Below are positions 32,514 through 43,375 of a stretch of 64,000 bases of DNA, in pieces. Position 1 is the stretch's first letter. Each line of letters opens with the position of its first letter. The notes under the pieces are model-generated. The model worked only from the letters and a program-made list of their open reading frames with translations. It did not search any database and was not told the origin of the DNA. The stretch lies in the IMG/VR virus record IMGVR_UViG_3300030329_003041, positions 1 through 64,000 of that record, one strand, 5' to 3'. The translations under genes were made by a program, and so were the position numbers. Source of the stretch: a virus.

Positions 32514-33847
32514 TGAATGCAGAATTAGTAAAAGCGGTAACAGCGGCATACCATGCTCAAGCAGCTCAAGCAGATTTCGCTACTCCTATTAGTAATGTTC
32601 TAAGTAGCATACAAAAATCATTTGAGAAGAGAGCTCAAGAATCACTTGCTAAGAATAGGGCTAATCAAGCTAAGATTACTGGTTTTAATCAAAAAGAGAT
32701 AGATCAACTAACTATATATAAAGATGAGTACGATTCTTTAGCTAGAAAGCTAGCTAACCCATTACTTGGTAGAGAAAAGAAAAAAGAATTAAATGCTCAG
32801 TTAAATGCTGTCAATGAGAAAACTACTAACTTTATAACCGGAGTTAATAGAAATATGGCATTACAAAATAACGCTATTGACGTAGCTGACTCAAGAAGTG
32901 GACAGTATAATATGCAACAAAAGATGTTTATTGATAGAGCTCAAGTCGGAGATTATAGAATTGATTGGACCGTTGATGAGAATGGTAATGTGATGATACA
33001 AGATCCAATGGGTGAAGAAGGTAGTTTTAAGAACGTTCTTGATTTTGAACCTATTAAAGGTGTTAATATAGATTTTTTAAATGCGGATACAGATTTGATA
33101 AATACTACAACAAGTTTAGCTGTCGACTTAACAAGATCAAAAAGTCAAGTTGAAAGTCAAATAAAAAACTTAATATCAAATAACTACATGTCTGATCCTA
33201 CAGCTATATTTGATACTGAAGCTGTAGCTAGTGGTGATTTTGCAAACTACTTAGCTAATAATGAAAAGTTTCAAGCTATTGTAGATTTTCTACCTGAAAA
33301 TGATGATTTTGATCAAATGCTTGCTGATGGAAGTGCGGATGAAGATTTTCATAATTTAATATATGAAATAGCAAAAACTAAAGTTGATGTTAAAGAGTTC
33401 TGGATAGACTTTAATACTAAAAAGCACATGGGTGAGTTCGATAGAACTAGAGCTAGAAAATTGAATGAACTTGAAGGAAGTGAAGAAGCAAAAGGTAAGA
33501 ACGATAAAGTATATAGCTATCACAAAGGTCAATATACATTTAGACCTTCAGAGATAACATCGGAATATAAATCTTTATCCAACATGAAAGTTGGTGATAC
33601 TAGAGCTTGGCCTTTTGGAGATGCTGGAACAAAAGTTTCTGTAGTACCAAAATATTCAGGAGACATTTTAATAGAAGATGGTGTTCAATATGCATTAGAA
33701 AAAAGTAAATATCCTGGTGATACTGATCCTGAGTTCCGATCACAAACAACAGTAGAGTATTATGATTCTTTAGAAGAATTATGGATGGCTAATTTAGGAA
33801 TGGCTGCACCAGAACAGTATATGATTTCTAAGAGCAAACTGCCTTAG
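32513..33847 (+). CDS. Putative internal virion protein (444 aa)
   Basis: The first ~120 residues are Ala/Gln/Lys-rich helices (NAELVKAVTAAYHAQAAQAD; RAQESLAKNRANQAKITGFN) and the rest is mixed. It shares one base with the preceding gene and precedes the 2864-residue protein, the usual place of podovirus internal core proteins. No catalytic motif was found. A role in the DNA-ejection conduit is inferred from position and helical content. Confidence 0.55.
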   Translation: MNAELVKAVTAAYHAQAAQADFATPISNVLSSIQKSFEKRAQESLAKNRANQAKITGFNQKEIDQLTIYKDEYDSLARKLANPLLGREKKKELNAQLNAVNEKTTNFITGVNRNMALQNNAIDVADSRSGQYNMQQKMFIDRAQVGDYRIDWTVDENGNVMIQDPMGEEGSFKNVLDFEPIKGVNIDFLNADTDLINTTTSLAVDLTRSKSQVESQIKNLISNNYMSDPTAIFDTEAVASGDFANYLANNEKFQAIVDFLPENDDFDQMLADGSADEDFHNLIYEIAKTKVDVKEFWIDFNTKKHMGEFDRTRARKLNELEGSEEAKGKNDKVYSYHKGQYTFRPSEITSEYKSLSNMKVGDTRAWPFGDAGTKVSVVPKYSGDILIEDGVQYALEKSKYPGDTDPEFRSQTTVEYYDSLEELWMANLGMAAPEQYMISKSKLP

Positions 33848-33885
33848 TACGTGTAATACTATAATCACAACTTAAATAAACAAGC

Positions 33886-36800
33886 ATGCCAGAATATTTA
33901 TTTGGAACTGACGTTTTTACTGAAGAAGAAGTAAAGCAAAGAGCAGATCAATTAGGTGTTACATTAGATGAATACCTAAAACTAAATCCTGAAGTTAAAT
34001 TATCTGATGCGGGAAAGCAGAAAGGCACCGCAGTTACAGGACCAGTAGCGGTGTCAGGTACGGGGTCCAAATCGGTAAGTGGTTCTTCGGAGCCACCAAA
34101 GATTCATAGTTGGCTAGATGATGAATTCGCTGTTAAATCATTTTTTGATCAAGAAGATGAAAGAGCAGTTGAAGAATTAAGAGTTAGGTATCCAGATTTT
34201 GAGTTCTCAGAAGTAATCTTTATGGCTACAGATAGAGGTGGATCTTTTGCTGGAGTTAAAATAACTTCTCCAGACGGTGAAGATTCTATAGAAATAGAAC
34301 TTAACCTTGATGGTATGGCTTCGCTAAAGGGTGAAGTTCCTTATGACGGTGAAACAGCTAAACTAAAATCATTCATTGATAAACATCGTACTGAAGAATT
34401 TGACAAAAAGTACGAAATCAAAAGACAACAAATATCTGATTTTACTAGTAGACTAAATAAAGCTGTTAGTTTAACTACTGAAGAGAGAGAGGAAGTTGAT
34501 GGTAAATTTCCATCTACAGATATATTCGATCCAATAACTCCTGATAGAACGGAAGGTAAGTACAAACATTACGGTAGTCCTGATCTTATATATCCTCATA
34601 GAAAACTTCTTGATGACATTTACAAAGAGTTATTAAAAAGCAATGATAAAGATATTGCTGATCTAATGAAAGATCCAACTCGTAGAGAACAGGCTCGAGA
34701 ATATGTTGAAGAAGTGGCTCTTATTAGATTAAGATCTGAAGAAGAGCTAAAAATAAAGAAGAATAAAGTTAAAGGCTTATACATTGAAGCTAAAAATAAT
34801 GCTGGCCGAAAAAGAGGAGTAGAAGGTAATGAGTGGGTGTTAGGAGTTAAAATGTCTGAATTACTTAAAAGTGTTTGGGACCCAAAAGTTGATCCTAAAG
34901 AGTTAGAAGGATTTTTAACTGTTGGTAGTCAAAACTTTTTAAGTGATTATACTGAAAAAATAACTTTATCTGAAGTACAACATAATGATGTTTTAAATTT
35001 AAAAAGCAAACTAGATGCTTTTACAGAGAAATTACAAGATCCAAAACACAAGTTTGAGTTAACTGAAGATGATGTTCAATTACAATTGAATAATGGTAAT
35101 ATAATATCAGAAAGAGAGTTTAACCAGTACAATAATAACGTAAACGTATTTAATCAAGAACTATCTAATTTTAAGCAAACATTAGTAGAGTTAGCTGAAG
35201 AAGGATCTAACGTAAAAGATGTAAATCAAAGATTAGCTCTTGCTAGAAAGAACTACGGTATTTTAAATAAAATGGCTGTAAAAACTGGTGCTGCTTTTAT
35301 AGACTTTTACGCTAACATGTCGATGGGAACTTCTGAAAATCCTGAACAGCAAAAAGTATTGACCGAAATTAAAGCTATGACAGCTGGGTTAAGAGCTAAC
35401 TACAGAGATGCTGTAGAATTTAATGACGCATTTAGTAGTGTAAGTAACTTCTTTGAATGGACTATGACTGACATGCTTACAGAGCAAGCTCCAATAATAG
35501 CAGCTTTAGCTTCAGGACCTGTTGGTTATGTTAGTTTAGGTGGTAGTGTGTTTGGAGAGAAATACTCTAGAATGACTATAGAAGATATTGAAGCCGAGGT
35601 AGCTGCTGAAGCATTTGGTATTGAATCTAAGAAACGATCTATATTAGAAAAAGTTGTTGTTGCCGGAGCTTATACAGCCCCTGAACTAATATTAGACTAC
35701 TACTTTACAGGTGCTAGAATTAGAGGTATACAATCTATGTCTAAGGTTAAAGGAGCGCCTAGAACAATTGAAAACATAAGAGATCCTAAGCATCTAAAAA
35801 GAATAGTAGGTGCTATAGGTTATAATACTGTAATTGACGCTTGGGGTGGTGGTTCATCTGAAGCTGTTACTCAAATAATACAAAACGCTATTGATGGTGT
35901 GCCACTGAGTTCACATTTAGCAGAGGCTTTTGTTAGTGGTGTTTTATTAGATGCTGGATTAGGTAGTATACCTTCTATAAAAGGAGTTTACTTAGCCACA
36001 ATGTCTGATAACGTTGCGTATGAATTTATTAACGAGCAACAAGCTATTATAGAAAAGTATGCTGGTTATACTAATAGTATAAGCCCTGCTTTGCGTGAAA
36101 TTGCTATTCCAAAAGTAGAAGAAGCTGTTAAGAAGAGAAATGAGGCTATTGAAGAGTTGGAATCAAAAATATTTGGTACTGGTAAGCATAGAGGTTTGAG
36201 TCAAGAAGGCGCACGAAAGTTTTACAACATAAGAGGTAAAATGGAGACTTTACGTACTAAATATGACAACTTACTAAAAGATAATAACTTAGGACTATCT
36301 GAAGATGCAAAGACTGAAGAGCTTAATAAATTAAAGTTGGAATTTGAAGCTTGGCAATCTTATGAACAAGATATGTTAAAAAATAATTTTTCCCATAAAG
36401 CTCAATGGAAAATTTTCTTACATGAAAATCCTAAAAAAGCTCAAAAATATATAGATGCAGCAGCTAAAAAGTTGAAACTTAAAAAAGCTGTAGTAACAGA
36501 TGAGCAAATAAAAGAGGAGGCTAGGATAATCTATAATCTAGAGCAAATAGAAAAAGATATTAAACGTGCTAAGAAGCATAATTTACTTGGTGATCTGAAA
36601 GTTATAAGATCAAGAGAAGAGTGGGAAGTTTGGGTAAAAGAAAAAATACTTCCTGATGTTAGAAGAATTGGTCTCAAAGAAGTTAAAAGCGATGCTGATA
36701 TGCAGAAATTAGCAGATTATCAAGAGATCGTAAAAGCCTATGATAGAGGAGATCACGGTTTCAATCTTGGTGAAGGAAGATATAGTCAAAGTATTATTAT

Positions 36801-39800
36801 CACTGATAACATGGCTAAAGATAATAAACTCGAGGTTAGAACTCACGAGTTAGGTCATGCATTCGCTGCAGAAGCGTTTAAACAAAATCCAGAATTATTT
36901 AGTGGTATGGCTCAAGCTATATTAGATTGGGCAGAAGTAAATGATCAAGCATTGTATAATAGATTAACTACTAGAGTTGATGGTATTGAAGTTGAAAGGG
37001 ATGCACAAGGTAGATTATTAGCTGAAGAAGTTTTTACAAACTTCTTAGAAGAAGTTGCTGGTAATAGAATAGACTTTAGTAAAACAAGTAATAGAGGTTT
37101 ACGTTCTATATTTGGATTTGGTGTTAGTCAAACAATGCAAGATAAATTTGGTATCGACATTGATTTAGCTGGTGTTAATGACGTAGTAGGTATGGCTGTC
37201 GCTATAGCACAGAAAATTAAACAAGGTAAAATAACTCAAACTGATATTAACAAAGCTAGTGAGTCAGAAGCTGCTAAGTTAGCTAAAAAAAGAGGTGAAC
37301 AGTTAGTTAGAGCTGGTGTATTTGCTGTGTCAGATAAAATACAGAAGTCAGCTAAAATTCAAAAGAAAATTGATGCGCTACCTGATAACTACAATTTAGA
37401 ATCTTGGCAGAAGGAAGGAGCGGATGCTGCTATAGTAGAAAGTTATGGTAACTTAGAATCTTTAATACGTAGTGAAATATATAGATTTAAAAATCTACCA
37501 AATTTCTCTGAAGAAGATTTTGTTTCCACATCTTTAATAGGATTGATGCAACATATGCGTAGATTTAACCCTTGGAAAGAGAAATTTAAAAACGGTAATC
37601 CTAATCCAATATTCGCAGCTTTAGTTGAAGCTGGTGTTAAAAAAGATGAAATACCTAAAATGACTTGGGGTGAAATTAAATCTAAGTTAAGTCCTAGTTT
37701 GTTAGGTAAGTATGGTCTTTCAGGTTGGACTAACAGTCAACTAAATAATAAAATTTTAGATGCACTTAAAAGCAAAGAAGTAACTACACAGACTTATTCT
37801 ATAGATGAAAGTGCTGATACATTCAAAGAGCAAGTTGCAGAAGAAGATGTGCTTGAAACTTTTGAAGAAGAAAATATATCTATACAAGCTCAAATACGTG
37901 AAAGAAACTTATCACAAAGAGAAGGTGGTGAACATGAATACTCTAAATTTAGAAGAGAAATAGAGTTTAATGGTGAGAAAGGTATTAGCGATAAAATGAA
38001 ACAAGCCATTGAAGCTAAAACTCTTGAAATATTATCGTCCCCTAAGTATATAGATTTACCATTTGATATTATTTCTAAAAACCTACAAAAAGATCTTGAA
38101 GTCGCTTTAAAAAACATTGTACAGAAAGAAATGGGTACTGAGAGTGACTATTTGGATTTCTTAATGAAAAACAAAAATATCATACTCAAAAACTTAGATA
38201 TTAAGTCTCTAGTGGCTATGGAGCGTCAGATTGATTCTAAGGACAAAATAATGACTGAGTTTGTAAAACGCTTAACAACTCAAAAGGATGTACAGGACGC
38301 TATCGATAATGGCTGGTTAGCGCATGTAGATAATCCTGCTCAAGGTCCTAACTTATACAAAGTATTAGATCCTAGTACATCTGACTACTTAAAGTTCTAC
38401 AATCCACCTCCAACGATTGAAAGTACAAAAAGAGTTAAGCAGTGGGATGCTATGTCTGATGCTGCAAAGCAACAACTTGCAGATGCGACAGGTAAAACTT
38501 TAGAGCAAGCTAGAAAACAATTTGTTGAGGTTAGAAACATGAAGAAGGGTGAGAGAAAGAAAACTTTAGCAGAACGTATTGCTGGGCAGTTAGCTTTTGA
38601 CGCTACGATGCAAGTAGTACAAAGTAAGGCTTTTGCGGCAATGAGAGAGAAGGCTGGTAAACCAGTGTTGGCTCAAGCTAAAATAGCAGAACTTGCAAGA
38701 CGTATAGATAGAGGTATTGATGTTAAGTTCTCTAAAAAGATTGTATCACAAGGTACTGCAGCTATGGCAGCTGATCTTATTAACGATGCTATCAAGAAGA
38801 ACTCTATAACATCTGATATTAATCTTACAAGAAAACCAATATATAAATTATTCAGTAAAGAAGATAAACAACTTGCTGTTGATTTGGCTGATCTTTTACT
38901 TAAGAATGCTAAGATTGAATCTGAGTTAGTAAAACTTGAAAAGTTTGCTGATAAACCTAATGTAAAAAGATTATTAGAGCTTCATAACATGAACATCGAT
39001 GAAGCTATTGATAGTCCAAATAAAGATGCTTATCTATCTATAAAATACTCTAAAAAGAATAGAGATCAATACATTGCTAGACTTAAAAAGAAAAGACCTG
39101 ACATAGCCGCTGAAGCGGAAAAGCAAGTTGACGCTGTTTTTGATTTTGTAGATGTAGGTGTTGAAACTGGTCAAATACCACCGAAAAAAAAGAGTAAGTT
39201 TGAAAAACTAGCTTTTCACTATTTATTAAGTGGTTATGTTAAACTTCCTGAAGATAGTTATAAAATTATAGAGGCTGAAAGATTGGCTACTGTAAAAAAA
39301 GAAGATCCGTTTTCTTATAGAAATCCTAATGAGATAATAGAGAGGTTTGCTGATGAGGTTAAAACTAAAGTTGAAAGAACTAATCCTGATAAAGTAAAAG
39401 AACTATCTAATAAAAAGTTAGTTGAAGGTAAGGTTAAAGGAGTTACTGTTTATGATATAGAAAATTCTAAAGCAGGTCAAATAGCTCTTAGAAAAATAGT
39501 AGATACTCATTGGGGTGAGAAATCAAACCCGTGGTGTATAGTTGCTAGAGCCATGCCTCCATCTATAGCAGAGGAAATAGATGCTGAGTTTGGTGAACAA
39601 ATTGATGATATTTTTGAACAAATAGTAGAGTCTGAGACATTTCAAGAAGAACAACAATTTGGTGAATTAACAGCTTCATTTGATCACTGGAAAACCTATA
39701 ACTACGCTGGTAATGGTTTCAAATTATCATTTGTGGATGGTAAACTAAATAGTTTTAGAGATGGAAACAATAAGCAATGGTGGAATAGAATGGATCAACC

Positions 39801-42480
39801 TAGTGATAATTTAGTTGCTACTACAACAAAAAGAATAGGTAAATCCTTACATGTATATGAAACCGACGTAAAAACTGGGGATAAAAAATTAGTTCAAGAG
39901 CAGCTTGGAACTAGTGCTAATGAAGGACCTGTTATAAATTATGAGTACTTTGCAAATACGGTTGATAAATATTACATGACCATGAAAAATGGTGAAATTG
40001 ATTCTAAAGTTACTAGAGTTACAGAAGGACATAGACCGGATGAAATGAAATCGATTGAGATAATTGAAACTGAAGGTAGACCAGGAATGATAGTTTTAAG
40101 TAACATAAAGTTAGATAAAAGATCTGAAATGTTAGGAATCACTACTTTACAACAAGAGAACTTATCAAAAGATCAAGCTCGTAGAGCTCAAGAAAATGAT
40201 GCAGGTATATCAAGTGAAACTGAAATTACAGGAATTGCTGAAATAGCAACTGGTCCTTTTGAAGCTTATCTAGGAAAAGAAGTTACAGTGAAAAAAACTG
40301 TTTATAGAGATATGGTTCATTCAAGAAAAGTAACCGTAGATGGTGTAAATATTAAATACTCTAAAAACCTTAATCAGTCTATAAATGAAATGATCGAAAG
40401 ATCAAAAGGTATATCTGCTGATGAAGTTATATCTGAGGCTAAAGCTAAGAAAAGAGGTAAAGGTAAAAATAGATTCCTAACATTTATACCGCCTTCAGCA
40501 GATGACTTTGTTGGACTTATGTATTATATGTTAGGCAAAGGAAAACAAGGTGATGCTGATATGCAGTTCTTTAAAGAAAACTTAATTGATCCTTTCTCTA
40601 AAGCGTATACAGAGCTTGATGCAATGAGAATATCAATATTAAATGGTATTGATAAATTAAATAAATCTGAACTTTCTAGACCTGTATTTAAAAAGTTGAA
40701 GAAGAAAATGCCTAATAGTGATTATACTTATGAAGATGCTATTAGAGTTTATTTATTTGATAAACATAATCATAATATACCTGGTTTATCGAACGAAGAA
40801 GTGGCTAACTTAGTAGGTAGAGTAAATGCAGATCAAGAACTTGTTTTGTACGCGGAATCTCTAGATGCTATAACACAATCAGATGCTTATATAGACCCAA
40901 AAGATTATTGGACTGCTGGTAGCATAGCCGGTGACGTTAATAGAATTGTTGAAGGTGTACATAGAAAAAACTTATTAAGTAATTGGAAAGCCAATAAAGA
41001 TGAGATATTTTCTAAAGACAATTTAAACAAACTAGAAGCTGCTTATGGAACTGAATACAGAGAAGCTCTTGAAGATATGTTACATCGTATGGAAACTGGT
41101 GTTAGTAGAACAACTGTTCAAGGTAAGGATAATCTTACAAGACGTGCTGTTAATTTTATAAATGGATCTATTGGTGCTATAATGTTCTATAACACTAAAT
41201 CAGCAGTACTTCAAACAATATCTATGGTGAATTACATAAATTGGGAAGAGAACAATATGTATGCTATTGGTAAAGCTTTTGCAGATCAAAAGCAGTTTTG
41301 GGAAGACTTTTCTATGATATGGAATTCTGATTATCTAAAATCAAGAAGAGCTGGATTGAAAACAGATATACAGCATGAAGAATTAGCTTCAGTAGTTGGT
41401 AATGCAACTAATAAAGCACAAGCCGCTTTGGCTTACTTACTTAAAAAAGGTTTCGCACCTACACAGGCAGCAGATAGTTTTGCTATTGCAATAGGTGGTG
41501 CTGCTTTTTATAGAAATAGAGTTAATAAACTCATGAAGGAAGGTATGACTAAAGCTGAAGCTGAAGCTCAGGCTTTTATAGATTTTAGAGAAATTAGTGA
41601 AGAGACTCAACAATCTGCTAGACCAGATAGAGTATCTCAACAACAAACATCTACAGCAGGTAGACTTATATTAGCTTTTCAAAACGCACCAATGCAATTT
41701 AACAGGTTAATGAAAAAAGCTGTTTTAGACTTGCAAGCAGGTAGAGGTAATTGGAAAACTAACGTTAGTAGAATAGCTTATTATGGGGCTATACAAAACA
41801 TAATATTCTTAAGTTTACAACAAGCCGTATTTGCTTTAGCATTTGAAGATGATGATGAAAATTTAACTGTTGAAGAATTAGAGAAAAGAAGAAAGTTCGA
41901 AGAGAATAAAAAAATTCGTTTGCTAAATGGTATGTTTGATACTCTAGCTAGAGGTTCTGGTATAAGAGGAGCTACGCTTGCTTGGATGAAGAATGTTGGT
42001 CGTTCTTGGTATAGAAGAGATGATGATATAGATTTTTTAGTTGAAGTAGCACAAATCTCGCCTCAAATAGGTTCTAGAGCTAGAAAAATACGAAGAGGTC
42101 ATAGGTCAAGAGAGTGGGATGAAGATGCTATAGGTCAAATGTCTTTATTAGATACTAAGAATCCTATATATTCAATATATGCACCATTAGTGGAAGGATT
42201 TACTAATATACCTTTAAGTAGATTGTTAACCAAAACAAACAATTTAAGAGAGGCAGCTAATTCCCAGCATGATCCTTGGCAAAGAGCAGTTATGGCTTTA
42301 GGTTGGAGTCCTTGGGACGTAGGAGTAGATACTAGTGAAGCTGTTGACGAAGCTAAAAAAGAGCATAGAGCAAAGGAAAGAGCTAAAAGAGTTGGATGTT
42401 CTGCTCGTACTGTTAGCGGAGCTAAATGTAGAAACTTAGCTAAACCTGGTACTAAGCGCTGTACTGTACATACTAGGTAG
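33886..42480 (+). CDS. Giant ejection/internal virion protein with HELGH motif and C-terminal zinc knuckle (2864 aa)
   Basis: A very large helical protein. It contains RTHELGHAFAAEAF, a metallopeptidase-like HExxH at His987-Glu988-His991. Residues ~1890-1990 have a conserved-looking block (NPWCIVARAMPP; FDHWKTYNYAGNGFKLSF). The last 29 residues carry Cys2838, Cys2848, Cys2859 and His2862 in a DUF5763-like spacing (GAKCRNL; KRCTVH), a likely zinc knuckle. The region ~2280-2560 has hydrophobic helices that could insert in a membrane (GAIQNIIFLSLQQAVFALAF). Such giants in podovirus-like phages are core proteins ejected with DNA. Confidence 0.65.
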   Translation: MPEYLFGTDVFTEEEVKQRADQLGVTLDEYLKLNPEVKLSDAGKQKGTAVTGPVAVSGTGSKSVSGSSEPPKIHSWLDDEFAVKSFFDQEDERAVEELRVRYPDFEFSEVIFMATDRGGSFAGVKITSPDGEDSIEIELNLDGMASLKGEVPYDGETAKLKSFIDKHRTEEFDKKYEIKRQQISDFTSRLNKAVSLTTEEREEVDGKFPSTDIFDPITPDRTEGKYKHYGSPDLIYPHRKLLDDIYKELLKSNDKDIADLMKDPTRREQAREYVEEVALIRLRSEEELKIKKNKVKGLYIEAKNNAGRKRGVEGNEWVLGVKMSELLKSVWDPKVDPKELEGFLTVGSQNFLSDYTEKITLSEVQHNDVLNLKSKLDAFTEKLQDPKHKFELTEDDVQLQLNNGNIISEREFNQYNNNVNVFNQELSNFKQTLVELAEEGSNVKDVNQRLALARKNYGILNKMAVKTGAAFIDFYANMSMGTSENPEQQKVLTEIKAMTAGLRANYRDAVEFNDAFSSVSNFFEWTMTDMLTEQAPIIAALASGPVGYVSLGGSVFGEKYSRMTIEDIEAEVAAEAFGIESKKRSILEKVVVAGAYTAPELILDYYFTGARIRGIQSMSKVKGAPRTIENIRDPKHLKRIVGAIGYNTVIDAWGGGSSEAVTQIIQNAIDGVPLSSHLAEAFVSGVLLDAGLGSIPSIKGVYLATMSDNVAYEFINEQQAIIEKYAGYTNSISPALREIAIPKVEEAVKKRNEAIEELESKIFGTGKHRGLSQEGARKFYNIRGKMETLRTKYDNLLKDNNLGLSEDAKTEELNKLKLEFEAWQSYEQDMLKNNFSHKAQWKIFLHENPKKAQKYIDAAAKKLKLKKAVVTDEQIKEEARIIYNLEQIEKDIKRAKKHNLLGDLKVIRSREEWEVWVKEKILPDVRRIGLKEVKSDADMQKLADYQEIVKAYDRGDHGFNLGEGRYSQSIIITDNMAKDNKLEVRTHELGHAFAAEAFKQNPELFSGMAQAILDWAEVNDQALYNRLTTRVDGIEVERDAQGRLLAEEVFTNFLEEVAGNRIDFSKTSNRGLRSIFGFGVSQTMQDKFGIDIDLAGVNDVVGMAVAIAQKIKQGKITQTDINKASESEAAKLAKKRGEQLVRAGVFAVSDKIQKSAKIQKKIDALPDNYNLESWQKEGADAAIVESYGNLESLIRSEIYRFKNLPNFSEEDFVSTSLIGLMQHMRRFNPWKEKFKNGNPNPIFAALVEAGVKKDEIPKMTWGEIKSKLSPSLLGKYGLSGWTNSQLNNKILDALKSKEVTTQTYSIDESADTFKEQVAEEDVLETFEEENISIQAQIRERNLSQREGGEHEYSKFRREIEFNGEKGISDKMKQAIEAKTLEILSSPKYIDLPFDIISKNLQKDLEVALKNIVQKEMGTESDYLDFLMKNKNIILKNLDIKSLVAMERQIDSKDKIMTEFVKRLTTQKDVQDAIDNGWLAHVDNPAQGPNLYKVLDPSTSDYLKFYNPPPTIESTKRVKQWDAMSDAAKQQLADATGKTLEQARKQFVEVRNMKKGERKKTLAERIAGQLAFDATMQVVQSKAFAAMREKAGKPVLAQAKIAELARRIDRGIDVKFSKKIVSQGTAAMAADLINDAIKKNSITSDINLTRKPIYKLFSKEDKQLAVDLADLLLKNAKIESELVKLEKFADKPNVKRLLELHNMNIDEAIDSPNKDAYLSIKYSKKNRDQYIARLKKKRPDIAAEAEKQVDAVFDFVDVGVETGQIPPKKKSKFEKLAFHYLLSGYVKLPEDSYKIIEAERLATVKKEDPFSYRNPNEIIERFADEVKTKVERTNPDKVKELSNKKLVEGKVKGVTVYDIENSKAGQIALRKIVDTHWGEKSNPWCIVARAMPPSIAEEIDAEFGEQIDDIFEQIVESETFQEEQQFGELTASFDHWKTYNYAGNGFKLSFVDGKLNSFRDGNNKQWWNRMDQPSDNLVATTTKRIGKSLHVYETDVKTGDKKLVQEQLGTSANEGPVINYEYFANTVDKYYMTMKNGEIDSKVTRVTEGHRPDEMKSIEIIETEGRPGMIVLSNIKLDKRSEMLGITTLQQENLSKDQARRAQENDAGISSETEITGIAEIATGPFEAYLGKEVTVKKTVYRDMVHSRKVTVDGVNIKYSKNLNQSINEMIERSKGISADEVISEAKAKKRGKGKNRFLTFIPPSADDFVGLMYYMLGKGKQGDADMQFFKENLIDPFSKAYTELDAMRISILNGIDKLNKSELSRPVFKKLKKKMPNSDYTYEDAIRVYLFDKHNHNIPGLSNEEVANLVGRVNADQELVLYAESLDAITQSDAYIDPKDYWTAGSIAGDVNRIVEGVHRKNLLSNWKANKDEIFSKDNLNKLEAAYGTEYREALEDMLHRMETGVSRTTVQGKDNLTRRAVNFINGSIGAIMFYNTKSAVLQTISMVNYINWEENNMYAIGKAFADQKQFWEDFSMIWNSDYLKSRRAGLKTDIQHEELASVVGNATNKAQAALAYLLKKGFAPTQAADSFAIAIGGAAFYRNRVNKLMKEGMTKAEAEAQAFIDFREISEETQQSARPDRVSQQQTSTAGRLILAFQNAPMQFNRLMKKAVLDLQAGRGNWKTNVSRIAYYGAIQNIIFLSLQQAVFALAFEDDDENLTVEELEKRRKFEENKKIRLLNGMFDTLARGSGIRGATLAWMKNVGRSWYRRDDDIDFLVEVAQISPQIGSRARKIRRGHRSREWDEDAIGQMSLLDTKNPIYSIYAPLVEGFTNIPLSRLLTKTNNLREAANSQHDPWQRAVMALGWSPWDVGVDTSEAVDEAKKEHRAKERAKRVGCSARTVSGAKCRNLAKPGTKRCTVHTR

Positions 42481-42553
42481 TTAGCAAATCACTATAAACG
42501 TGTAAATATATATACGTAGAATAAAGAAGAATTTTATTAATAAATAAACAATT

Positions 42554-42916
42554 ATGGCAACATTAAAACCAACATTGACTCTGACAAGCTCTGACGCTTC
42601 TTCAGACTCATTAAATTTTACAGTAACTGACAGTTTAACTGTGACAGCACCTAGTGTTAACTTATCAAGATTATCTATAGGTACAAGTTCTCCTACAGTT
42701 ATTATTGCTAGTTCTGTAAGTTCACATCAATTCACTTATTTGATGAACACTGATAGTTCTAATATCATAACAGTAAGCACTGATGCTGGAGCTGCATATT
42801 GTACGTTAAATCCTGGTGAATTTGCGTTTTTACCTGTTAAAGGTACTGTAGGTTTAGAGGTTCAAGCTAACGGATCTGCTTGTGTTTTAGAATACGCATA
42901 TTGGGCTAGATCATAA
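42554..42916 (+). CDS. Putative structural beta protein (120 aa)
   Basis: Thr/Ser/Val-rich and almost free of charged residues, with repeated strand patterns (TLTLTSSDASSDSLNFTVTD; FAFLPVKGTVGLEVQANGSA). This is typical of small virion surface proteins. It has its own leader 74 bases after the giant gene and is followed three bases later by the endolysin. No family recognised. Confidence 0.5.
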   Translation: MATLKPTLTLTSSDASSDSLNFTVTDSLTVTAPSVNLSRLSIGTSSPTVIIASSVSSHQFTYLMNTDSSNIITVSTDAGAAYCTLNPGEFAFLPVKGTVGLEVQANGSACVLEYAYWARS

Positions 42917-42919
42917 TAT

Positions 42920-43375
42920 ATGAGACTTAGTAAGAATTTTACTTTACGAGAAATTACTCGTAGTAATACTGCTAAAAGGTTAGGTATAGATAATGAGCCG
43001 ACTAAATTACATATGGAGAATATGCAAAGGCTTGTATCTAATCTTATTCAACCTATGCGTGACGAGTTGGGTCCTATTAGGATTACTAGCGGTTATCGTT
43101 CCCCGTCACTTAATCGTGCTATTGGTGGTAGCACTAAATCGCAACATTGTAAAGGTGAAGCACTTGATCTTCAGTTTTGGAAAGAAGGTCGAATGTGTAA
43201 TGAAAAAATATATGAATGGATTTTAAAGTCAGGATTAGATTTTGATCAGATGATTAATGAATTTGATTTTGCCTGGATACATATATCTTTGAAGAAAAAA
43301 AATAATAGAAAGCAAGTATTAGAAGCATATAAAGATGATGATGGTGATACTGCTTATAAACATGCTCAAGTGTAG
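42920..43375 (+). CDS. Endolysin, peptidase M15-type (151 aa)
   Basis: Contains SGYRSPSLNRAIGGSTKSQH, then CKGEALDLQF, and AWIHIS near 118-123. His76, Asp83 and His121 are the zinc ligands expected in the SxHxxGxAxD...H pattern of the M15 (VanY/D-Ala-D-Ala carboxypeptidase and endolysin) family. It would cleave peptidoglycan cross-links at lysis. There is no signal peptide, so release depends on a holin (candidates at 7603 and 46176). The next gene starts with GTG on its stop. Confidence 0.85.
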   Translation: MRLSKNFTLREITRSNTAKRLGIDNEPTKLHMENMQRLVSNLIQPMRDELGPIRITSGYRSPSLNRAIGGSTKSQHCKGEALDLQFWKEGRMCNEKIYEWILKSGLDFDQMINEFDFAWIHISLKKKNNRKQVLEAYKDDDGDTAYKHAQV

